DNA from: SIG622 sp045596605
Lineage (GTDB): Bacteria; Bacillota; Clostridia; Oscillospirales; CAG-382
Direction of reading: 5' to 3'
DNA length: 15,820 nucleotides
Assembly: GCA_045596605.1 (NCBI GenBank)
Contig: JAZOCR010000040.1
Span: 1 to 15,820, forward strand
The translations under genes and the position numbers were made by a program. Under the pieces are notes generated by a model, which worked only from the letters and a program-made list of their open reading frames with translations, searched no databases and was not told the DNA's origin. This document shows positions 1 through 4,372 of the stretch, one piece after another (position 1 is the first letter of the stretch; each line of letters starts with the position of its first letter).

Positions 1-875
1 TCTTCTCTCTTCTGGAGACCTTCGCCCTTCTTGAACATTACGAAGCTCTTAACTGTGAGGGAAACGCCTGCTTCCTTAGCAGCAGATGCAACGTACTTTT
101 CAACGGACATAGATTCGTCCTTAACATATTCCTGCTCAAGGAGACATACCTTAGAGAAGAACTTGCCGATCTTGCCCATTACGATGCCGTCAAGAACCTT
201 TTCAGGCTTGCCTGCCATCTTGGGGTCGTTCTTCATCTGTTCAAGGATGATGCCCTTTTCTTCGTCAACTACATTTGCAGGAACTTCGTTTCTTGTGAGA
301 TATTCGGGTTCCATAGCAGCTATCTGAAGAGCTACGTTCTTGAGAATTGCGTGAACGTCGTCATTATCTGTTTCTGTGTCACCTGTTACGATAACACCGA
401 TTGTGCCGCCGCCGTGTACATATGTGCTGGAAATACCGTCAACAACGATGAAGCGTCTGATTGTGAGCTTTTCACCGATTGTGAAGATTTTTTCCTTGAG
501 AACTTCATCAACAGTTCTGTCTTCGCCTATAAACTTTGTAGCGAGAAGAGCGTCAACGTCAGCAGGTGCCTTTTCGAGAATTGTCTTAAGAAGACCTGTT
601 ACAAATTCCTGGAAGGAAGCGTTCTTTGCAACGAAGTCTGTTTCAGAGTTAACTTCAATCATAGCAGCCTTGTTTCCGTCTGCGAGAATAGAAACAATAC
701 CTTCAGCGGCGATTCTTGCCTGCTTCTTATCAGCAACAGCCATACCCTTTTCACGAAGAATCTTAGTTGCCTCGTCCATATTGCCGTTTGCTTCAGTAAG
801 TGCCTTCTTGCACTCCATCATACCGATACCGGTCTTTGCGCGGAGCTCCGCAACGTCTTTAGCTGTAATTGCCAT
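1..875 (-). CDS. tsf: Elongation factor Ts (3' end beyond window)
   Basis: Guanine-nucleotide exchange factor that regenerates EF-Tu-GTP from EF-Tu-GDP in the cytosol. The reading frame runs on the minus strand from the ATG at 875-873 to the window edge, giving 291 complete codons. The N-terminus (MAITAKDVAELRAKTGIGMM) is the typical UBA-like domain start. The TDFVAKN motif at the EF-Tu contact region follows at roughly residues 79-85. The visible C-terminal end, around EGLQKRE, sits near the usual family end, so only a short tail should be missing. A clear ribosome-binding site (GGAGG complement, 884-888) fixes the start. The gene lies 42 bp downstream of rpsB with no terminator between them, the classical rpsB-tsf operon. 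Identification is from sequence recognition and synteny and is secure. Confidence 0.97.
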   Translation of the reverse strand, partial: MAITAKDVAELRAKTGIGMMECKKALTEANGNMDEATKILREKGMAVADKKQARIAAEGIVSILADGNKAAMIEVNSETDFVAKNASFQEFVTGLLKTILEKAPADVDALLATKFIGEDRTVDEVLKEKIFTIGEKLTIRRFIVVDGISSTYVHGGGTIGVIVTGDTETDNDDVHAILKNVALQIAAMEPEYLTRNEVPANVVDEEKGIILEQMKNDPKMAGKPEKVLDGIVMGKIGKFFSKVCLLEQEYVKDESMSVEKYVASAAKEAGVSLTVKSFVMFKKGEGLQKRE

Positions 876-917
876 TGTATATTCCTCCTGATTATCGTAA
901 TATTAATTATTGAAAGA

Positions 918-1652
918 TTATTCAGCAGCTACTTCTTCAGCGGGAGCCTGTGCTGCTTCTTCAATCTGTTCGCCCTGTCTTCCTTCGAGAACAGCGTTAG
1001 CCATAACGGAGAGAATGAGCTTGATACCACGGATAGCGTCGTCGTTTCCGGGGATTACGTAGTCAACTTCATCGGGGTCGCAGTTTGTATCAACGATAGC
1101 AACTACCGGGATACCGAGCTTCTTTGCTTCAGCAACTGCGTTCTTTTCCTTCTTGGGGTCAACGATGAACATAGCGGAGGGAATACTCTTCATATTCTTG
1201 ATACCGCCGAGGTTTCTTTCAAGGTCGTTGATTTCCTTAACGAGAGAAATAACTTCCTTCTTGGGAAGAAGATCGAATGTGCCGTCATCTTCCATCTGGT
1301 GAAGCTTGTTGAGTCTTGCGATGCTCTTCTGAATTGTCTTGAAGTTTGTGAGCATACCGCCGAGCCATCTTACGTTAACAAAGTTAACTCCTGCTCTTTC
1401 AGCTTCTTCCTTGATAGCATCGGAAGCCTGCTTCTTTGTACCAACAAAGAGAATGTTGCCGCCTTCCATAGCTACTTCACGAACGAACATGTATGCTTCT
1501 TCGAGCTTCTTAACTGTCTTCTGAAGGTCGATGATGTACACGCCGTTTCTTTCGGTGAAGATGTACTCAGCCATTTTGGGGTTCCATCTTCTTGTGTGGT
1601 GTCCGAAATGAACTCCCGCTTCCAGGAGCTGTTTCATTGATACTACTGACAT
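918..1652 (-). CDS. rpsB: 30S ribosomal protein S2
   Basis: Component of the small ribosomal subunit, 244 residues, close to the usual bacterial length. The N-terminus contains the diagnostic MKQLLEAGVHFGHHTRRWNP and the internal IIDLQKT segment. The body includes NILFVGTKKQA and RWLGGMLTN, and the C-terminus ends in an acidic Ala/Glu-rich tail. An upstream in-frame ATG at 1736 would add 28 residues unlike S2. The ATG at 1652-1650 is preferred because it has an AAGGAGG site just upstream (complement at about 1660-1667) and matches the family start. It is the first gene of a two-gene operon with tsf. Regulation is probably through the structured leader described separately. Confidence 0.97.
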   Translation of the reverse strand: MSVVSMKQLLEAGVHFGHHTRRWNPKMAEYIFTERNGVYIIDLQKTVKKLEEAYMFVREVAMEGGNILFVGTKKQASDAIKEEAERAGVNFVNVRWLGGMLTNFKTIQKSIARLNKLHQMEDDGTFDLLPKKEVISLVKEINDLERNLGGIKNMKSIPSAMFIVDPKKEKNAVAEAKKLGIPVVAIVDTNCDPDEVDYVIPGNDDAIRGIKLILSVMANAVLEGRQGEQIEEAAQAPAEEVAAE

Positions 1653-1780
1653 ATTATGTCCTCCTTGGGTTTTACCCTCCACACCGCTTTGGATTTTACG
1701 GAAGAAAAGCACAGATCTGCGCCACCCTTTCCGCATACGGTGTGTGTGTTATTTGTGTGAGTATGTGTTTGCACATTCAC
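1653..1780 (-). promoter_or_regulatory. Structured rpsB leader, candidate S2 autoregulatory element
   Basis: The mRNA between the predicted transcription start (about 1780) and rpsB folds into one long irregular stem-loop by eye. CACACCG (complement of 1738-1744) pairs with CGGTGTG (complement of 1680-1686). Inside it UGCGGAA (1735-1729) pairs with UUCCGUA (1703-1697). An apical hairpin GCGCA/UGUGC lies at 1722-1709. Ribosomal protein S2 is known to autoregulate rpsB-tsf in some bacteria; that this stem binds S2 here is inference. I did not match it to a named RNA family. Confidence 0.5.
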
Positions 1781-1786
1781 CGAAAT

Positions 1787-1815
1787 ATTCTACCACAGAT
1801 ATAATATAAAATCAA
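1787..1815 (-). promoter_or_regulatory. Promoter of rpsB-tsf
   Basis: On the minus strand the -35 TTGATT (complement of 1810-1815) and -10 TAGAAT (complement of 1787-1792) are separated by exactly 17 bp. The -10 is preceded by TGTGG, giving an extended -10/TRTG -16 element. Predicted start is near 1780, leaving a leader of about 128 nt. Confidence 0.8.
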
Positions 1816-1861
1816 GCACAAAGCATAGGATTTACATTTTTTTTACATTTTGTCGTAAAAC

Positions 1862-1890
1862 CAAAGAAAGCCACGGATTATTCCGTAGCT
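1862..1890 (-). terminator. Terminator overlapping the end of the 113-aa gene
   Basis: A 9-bp stem (1869-1877 with 1882-1890, one G-U type mismatch) with a 4-nt loop is followed on the minus strand by TTTCTTTGGTTTT. The loop contains the TAA stop codon (1878-1880) of the upstream gene, so coding region and terminator overlap. The T-run is interrupted, so efficiency is uncertain. Confidence 0.6.
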
Positions 1891-2219
1891 TTTATATTCA
1901 AAACGCCCTCTTTATCCTCCACAACCTCAAAATCCTTTGCATCACGGGGAAACACAAGCTCATCGTCATTGTTGCGCACGCAGATGCCCACAAAGCCGTC
2001 AAGCTGCTCGGTGTAATACGCAAGATAAAACTCATCATAGTAAAATTCCACCTTATGACAAGCGCCGTGATGTATTCCCGCATCTCTGGGCACTTCCTCG
2101 CACATAGCGCAGTTTCCGCAGCCCGCTTTTTCTGCATCGTATATTGTATAATCGTGCTCGTCGCCGATAAAGCGCACGAGCGCAGGGGTGTCCTCGTTTA
2201 TTCTTTTTTCGTCTATCAT
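1878..2219 (-). CDS. Small Cys-cluster protein of unknown function, 113 aa
   Basis: I do not recognise the family. The protein is acidic and soluble, with no signal peptide or membrane span. It has a CxxCxxC cluster (C34, C37, C40) followed by HH at 50-51 and a CH pair at 54-55, which could form a metal site. The second half contains hydrophobic and aromatic beta-like segments (FYYDEFYLAYY, FVGICVRNN). A start at 2249 would add MKRFCERKAY, but the ATG at 2219 has an AAAGGAAAG ribosome-binding site 5-6 nt upstream and is chosen. The gene is monocistronic between its own promoter (2279-2307) and a terminator overlapping its stop. It is divergent from the structured-RNA unit. Metal binding is inferred only from Cys/His spacing. 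Confidence 0.75.
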   Translation of the reverse strand: MIDEKRINEDTPALVRFIGDEHDYTIYDAEKAGCGNCAMCEEVPRDAGIHHGACHKVEFYYDEFYLAYYTEQLDGFVGICVRNNDDELVFPRDAKDFEVVEDKEGVLNIKATE

Positions 2220-2278
2220 ATATGCTTTCCTTTCGCAAAATCGTTTCATTGTAAATAGAGTTTCTTAAAAGCAAATCC

Positions 2279-2307
2279 ATAATACCACAGAGATGTGAAT
2301 ATTTCAA
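2279..2307 (-). promoter_or_regulatory. Promoter of the 113-aa Cys-cluster gene
   Basis: Minus-strand -35 TTGAAA (complement of 2302-2307), 17-bp spacer and -10 TATTAT (complement of 2279-2284), preceded by TGTGG (extended -10). It is the mirror image of the plus-strand promoter at 2314-2342. Confidence 0.75.
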
Positions 2308-2340
2308 GGGGTGTTGAATTATTCATAAGTTTGTGGTATT
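2281..2340. repeat. Dyad-symmetric divergent promoter region
   Basis: Reading outside-in, AATACCACA (2281-2289) is the perfect inverse of TGTGGTATT (2332-2340). Inside, GAATATTTCAA (2297-2307) mirrors TTGAATTATTC (2314-2324) with one mismatch. The symmetry axis lies near 2310-2311, between the two -35 boxes. The inverted arms largely coincide with the two sets of -35, -16 and -10 boxes. They may simply reflect two similar promoters back to back, or may form an operator. Confidence 0.6.
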
Positions 2341-2342
2341 AT
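2314..2342 (+). promoter_or_regulatory. Promoter of the structured RNA / zinc-ribbon unit
   Basis: -35 TTGAAT (2314-2319), 17-bp spacer, -10 TATTAT (2337-2342) preceded by TGTGG (extended -10, TRTG element). Predicted start at about 2349-2350 falls at the first bases of the closing helix of the downstream RNA. Confidence 0.75.
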
Positions 2343-2348
2343 ATAGTT

Positions 2349-2565
2349 GCCACACAATTTAATCAACAAATTTCTACGATAGCTCTCTATTTTTATAGGG
2401 GGTTTATACCCATTTTCATTTGCGTGTTCGTTAAGTCTGAATTTGGTAAAAATGCAAATTCCGCTTGATGAACACGGAGAGAATCGTGATTTGTTATGAA
2501 TTGTGTGGCAACAATAGGAGTTTGCATTTTTCGGGTGCGTTCTCTTATTGGGGCGCACCTTTTTT
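2349..2565 (+). ncRNA. Highly structured non-coding RNA or mRNA leader, unassigned family
   Basis: This stretch pairs with itself in a nested way. P1 is 2349-2361 with 2497-2509; its core GCCACACAATT/AATTGTGTGGC is perfect, with a G-U and an A-U extension. P2 is AACAAAT 2365-2371 with 2489-2495, then TACGAT 2375-2380 with 2483-2488. P3 is CTCTC 2383-2387 with 2477-2481. P4 is 13 bp, 2423-2435 with 2464-2476, including G-U pairs. P5 is GAATTT 2439-2444 with 2456-2461, closed by an 11-nt loop. P3 and P4 abut on the 3' strand. Their 5' strands are separated by a 35-nt bulge holding a GGG/CCC mini-hairpin. A terminator follows at 2534-2565. The promoter start coincides with the base of P1, which argues for a real transcript. 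It is either an independent RNA or a switch controlling the zinc-ribbon gene. I cannot place it in 6S, SRP, tmRNA, RNase P or any riboswitch class by eye. Confidence 0.6.
2534..2565 (+). terminator. Intrinsic terminator of the structured RNA, just upstream of an RBS
   Basis: A 9-bp stem (2534-2542 with 2551-2559; GGTGCG/CGCACC plus two G-U and one C-G) and an 8-nt loop are followed by six T (2560-2565). The next gene's AGGAGGTGA ribosome-binding site starts only about 4 nt later, the geometry of an attenuator. The loop is complementary to 2512-2520 (see findings). Confidence 0.8.
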
Positions 2566-2582
2566 ATGAGGAGGTGAAAATA

Positions 2583-2804
2583 ATGCAGATGTGTCCGAAT
2601 TGCGACAAGGTATATGACGAATCAGAATATACTAGTTGTCCGTATTGTTCAGGTGAATTAGACGATGACAAGGGTGAGAGATATTATAAGACCTGCCCTA
2701 ACTGTGATGGTATTATGTACTGGGACGGTTCTTGGTAATGTACTAATTGCGGTCACGAAATTGTTTCCGATGAGGACGATAACGATGGCATCATAGAAGG
2801 CTAA
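2583..2804 (+). pseudogene. Double zinc-ribbon small protein interrupted by an in-frame TAA
   Basis: The ATG at 2583 follows a near-perfect AGGAGGTGA ribosome-binding site. The open frame encodes 51 residues: CPNC (4-7) and CPYC (19-22) forming a first zinc ribbon, then CPNC (38-41), stopping after W51 at TAA 2736-2738. The same frame continues immediately with CTNCGHE and an acidic tail to TAA 2802-2804. This supplies the missing second cysteine pair (C53, C56) of the second ribbon. The intact gene would encode about 73 residues, and one base change (for example GAA to TAA) explains the break. An in-frame ATG at 2496 lies inside the RNA structure and is unlikely to be the start. Zinc binding is inferred from the cysteine pattern; function is unknown. 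A sequencing error, a truncated but functional 51-aa peptide, or stop readthrough are alternatives. Confidence 0.7.
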
Positions 2805-2839
2805 TTCATCAAAAAAACTTGAATTTGACGGAGGGAATT

Positions 2840-3190
2840 ATGAAATTTCATGGACTAAATTATTATTCTAAACAACCACAAAGAATATTTGACTTTTACA
2901 AAACATTAGGATTTAGAGTTCATCAAGAAAAAGAGTCTGATAATTATTTTGGAGCAGCACTTGCTCTTACAGATGAACAAGAACCGCTTATGTGGATATG
3001 GTCAATACCTGAAGGCGAAGAACAACCTTGTTGTAATAATTTGTATTTCACCACAAACGGAAAAGTATATGAAATTTACGAAAAAATAAAGGCTGCAGGA
3101 ATTGATTGTCCTGAGCCGATTAAAACATCTTGGGGCGGCGTGGAATTGATAGTGACAGACCCTGACGGGAATACAATTCTTTTCTTATAA
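2840..3190 (+). CDS. VOC (glyoxalase/bleomycin-resistance fold) family protein
   Basis: A 116-residue protein with the beta-alpha-beta-beta-beta pattern of the vicinal oxygen chelate fold. It opens with MKFHGLNYYSKQPQRIFDFY and contains an FYKTLGF segment (19-25) and the C-terminal signature VTDPDGNTI (105-113). In active metal-dependent members the last strand usually carries a Glu after GNxI; here that position is Leu, so a classical metal-dependent glyoxalase I role is doubtful. A start at 2819 is possible in frame, but the ATG at 2840 has GGAGG 5-6 nt upstream (2830-2834). It is in the same orientation as the broken zinc-ribbon gene upstream and the YjbR-DUF3795 gene 28 bp downstream, so co-transcription is likely. 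The substrate is unknown. Confidence 0.85.
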   Translation: MKFHGLNYYSKQPQRIFDFYKTLGFRVHQEKESDNYFGAALALTDEQEPLMWIWSIPEGEEQPCCNNLYFTTNGKVYEIYEKIKAAGIDCPEPIKTSWGGVELIVTDPDGNTILFL

Positions 3191-3218
3191 ACAAGAACAT
3201 AAATTAAGGAGAAAATGT

Positions 3219-3854
3219 ATGAGGTATACATGGCTTGACGACTATTTGATGGCTAAACCTGCGGTTACTAAGGATTTCAAGCCGGAGTGGAATTGGATTC
3301 GATATTTTATAGGCGGAAAAATGTTTGCGGCAGTGCTACTGGACAAAGAAGCTAAACCATACTACATAAATCTGAAGCTGCATCCTCTTGATGGAGATTT
3401 TTTGCGCAGTCAGCATAAAGATATCGTGCCGGGATACTACTCTAACAAACAGCACTGGAATTCTATTAATCCAGATGGTGCGATACCAGATGAATTATTA
3501 AAGGAAATGCTGGATACATCCTACGAACTGGTTTTGCAAGGTTTGAGCAAAAAGAAAAGACAGGAAACTCTGGTTACAACTTATTGCGGGCTGGACTGTA
3601 CAGGCTGTGAGTGGAAAGAGTCTTGTAATTGTAATGGGTGCGTATCTTCAAAGGGATTTCCATTTCACTGCAAAGAGGAACCTTGTCCTGTGGCCATCTG
3701 CGCTATAAACAAAGATGTTATGTTCTGCGGTATGTGTAAAGACTTTCCGTGTCAACTGTTAATAGATTACTCCTGTGATAAAGAACACGGAGATACTCCT
3801 AGTGGAGCGCGAATTGAAGCTTGTCGATTGATTAAATCCTTGCTAAAAAAGTAG
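3219..3854 (+). CDS. MmcQ/YjbR-like domain fused to a Cys-rich DUF3795 domain
   Basis: A 211-residue two-domain protein. Residues about 1-115 resemble the MmcQ/YjbR family (CyaY-like fold, often annotated as DNA-binding): IGGKMFA near 31-37, INLKLHP at 50-56, PGYYSNKQHWNSI at 71-83, and SYELVLQGLSKKKR at 101-114. Residues about 120-205 carry the DUF3795 cysteine pattern: CGLDCTGC (123-130), CNCNGC (136-141), then C151, C156, C161, CGMC (170-173), C178, C186 and C202. This suggests a metal or Fe-S site, but the function of DUF3795 is unknown. AAGGAG lies about 9 nt before the ATG. The gene follows the VOC protein by 28 bp and is closed by the terminator at 3885-3909. The domain assignment is from memory of the families; the cysteine pattern is direct. 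Confidence 0.8.
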   Translation: MRYTWLDDYLMAKPAVTKDFKPEWNWIRYFIGGKMFAAVLLDKEAKPYYINLKLHPLDGDFLRSQHKDIVPGYYSNKQHWNSINPDGAIPDELLKEMLDTSYELVLQGLSKKKRQETLVTTYCGLDCTGCEWKESCNCNGCVSSKGFPFHCKEEPCPVAICAINKDVMFCGMCKDFPCQLLIDYSCDKEHGDTPSGARIEACRLIKSLLKK

Positions 3855-3884
3855 TTGTATAAATCAAAATATGTCGAATAGATG

Positions 3885-3920
3885 AGAGCGGAGGAAAATC
3901 CTCCGCTCTTGTTATATTTT
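3885..3920 (+). terminator. Terminator after the YjbR-DUF3795 gene
   Basis: A perfect 11-bp GC-rich stem (3885-3895 with 3899-3909), AAA loop, followed by TGTTATATTTT. A 23-nt core of this hairpin recurs identically at 4696-4718. Confidence 0.8.
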
Positions 3921-3972
3921 GGAAGCAACCGACAGTAAAATTAGCAGAAGCATAGAGATGTTTTATATTTTT

Positions 3973-3990
3973 GTTTTGCGTAAGCAAAAC
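3973..3990. repeat. Short perfect hairpin in intergenic spacer
   Basis: GTTTTGC (3973-3979) and GCAAAAC (3984-3990) enclose GTAA. There is no downstream T-run on either strand, so it is not an obvious terminator. Role unknown. Confidence 0.4.
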
Positions 3991-4002
3991 TACCTAACTT
4001 CT

Positions 4003-4090
4003 TCCTTATTCACTATTACTTATTACTTCCCAAAAAATCCGTACTAAAATATTTTTAGTGAATAGTGAAAAGTGAATAAGTAATAAGTAA
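4003..4090. repeat. Low-complexity inverted repeat of TTACTTATT / ATTCACT units
   Basis: The left arm (about 4006-4029) reads as CTTATTCACT followed by TTACTTATTACTT. The right arm (about 4054-4090) carries AGTGAAT-type units, then AAGTAATAAGTAA at 4078-4090, the perfect complement of 4017-4029. Both arms are followed by AAAAAATCCG(T/C)AC, a direct repeat shared with the tRNA terminator. No coding potential is seen in 3855-4121. Confidence 0.6.
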
Positions 4091-4121
4091 AAAATCCGCA
4101 CACTATCGTGTACGGATTTTT
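4089..4121 (-). terminator. Terminator of tRNA-Thr
   Basis: An 11-bp stem (4093-4103 with 4108-4118, one G-U) with a 4-nt loop and a six-T run on the minus strand (complement of 4089-4094). It begins directly after the tRNA CCA end and has T-runs on both strands, so it could act both ways. Confidence 0.8.
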
Positions 4122-4196
4122 TGGAGCTGGTGACAGGAGTCGAACCTGCAACCTGCGGTTTACGATACCGCTGCTCTGCCATTGAGCCACACCAGC
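4122..4196 (-). tRNA. tRNA-Thr (anticodon CGU)
   Basis: On the minus strand the gene starts GCTGGTG (complement of 4190-4196) and closes with CACCAGC, discriminator T and an encoded CCA (4122-4124). The D arm (GCTC...GAGC) is visible. The anticodon stem GCGGT/ACCGC has loop ATCGTAA, giving anticodon CGT at positions 34-36, which reads ACG (threonine). The T arm (GCAGG TTCGACT CCTGT) is also clear. All four arms are intact. The gene is solitary, with its own promoter and terminator. Confidence 0.95.
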
Positions 4197-4273
4197 ATTT
4201 TTCGGCAATGCCACGCAGTCGGAAGCTTCGGGCGACCGACGGCAAGATGAATAAACCGCTGTCTTTGACAGCG
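4197..4273 (-). promoter_or_regulatory. Pre-tRNA 5' leader with perfect hairpin
   Basis: About 77 nt lie between the predicted start (about 4273) and the tRNA. Near its 5' end it contains a perfect 7-bp hairpin, CGCTGTC/GACAGCG with loop AAA, and downstream a possible GTCGG/CCGAC stem. RNase P would remove this leader. Any further role is not visible. Confidence 0.4.
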
Positions 4274-4279
4274 TGATGT

Positions 4280-4308
4280 ATTATATCATAACTTTTCCTT
4301 TTTGTCAA
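4280..4308 (-). promoter_or_regulatory. Consensus promoter of tRNA-Thr
   Basis: Exact -35 TTGACA (complement of 4303-4308), 17-bp spacer and exact -10 TATAAT (complement of 4280-4285) with TATGA in front (TRTG/extended -10). This is a full consensus sigma-A promoter, as expected for a stable RNA. Confidence 0.92.
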
Positions 4309-4372
4309 GTGAAAAAGCCGTAATGTGTTCAATTTATTTTTCTATACCTTTAGCTGCATATATTTTAAAAAT

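Noticed and set aside
351..1640. Long plus-strand open frame opposite tsf and rpsB
   Set aside because: It is the antisense shadow of two clearly conserved genes. Its Cys/Ser/Phe-rich composition is unlike a real protein and it has no ribosome-binding site.
2346..2512. MITE or small transposon bounded by the 14-bp inverted repeat GTTGCCACACAATT
   Set aside because: No target-site duplication flanks it. The inner sequence is nested helices with G-U pairs, and a promoter and terminator fit its edges, so RNA structure explains it better.
2349..2565. 6S RNA as the identity of the structured RNA
   Set aside because: Size and long-hairpin form fit loosely. But the bulge is almost entirely one-sided (35 nt against none), rather than the symmetric open-promoter-like bubble, and I see no recognisable 6S consensus. 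An Rfam scan could still overturn this.
2349..2582. Retron msr-msd with a1/a2 repeats
   Set aside because: No reverse transcriptase gene is present downstream; the following genes are a zinc-ribbon, a VOC protein and YjbR-DUF3795.
2496..2582. N-terminal extension of the zinc-ribbon protein from the ATG at 2496
   Set aside because: It would run through the RNA closing helix and the terminator with no ribosome-binding site, while the ATG at 2583 has a near-perfect one.
3973..3990. Terminator at the GTTTTGC/GCAAAAC hairpin
   Set aside because: The T-rich stretch lies upstream rather than downstream on the plus strand, and the minus strand is followed by A-rich sequence.
4003..4090. CRISPR array
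   Set aside because: The repeated units are only about 7-13 bp, overlap and occur in inverted orientation without regular unique spacers.
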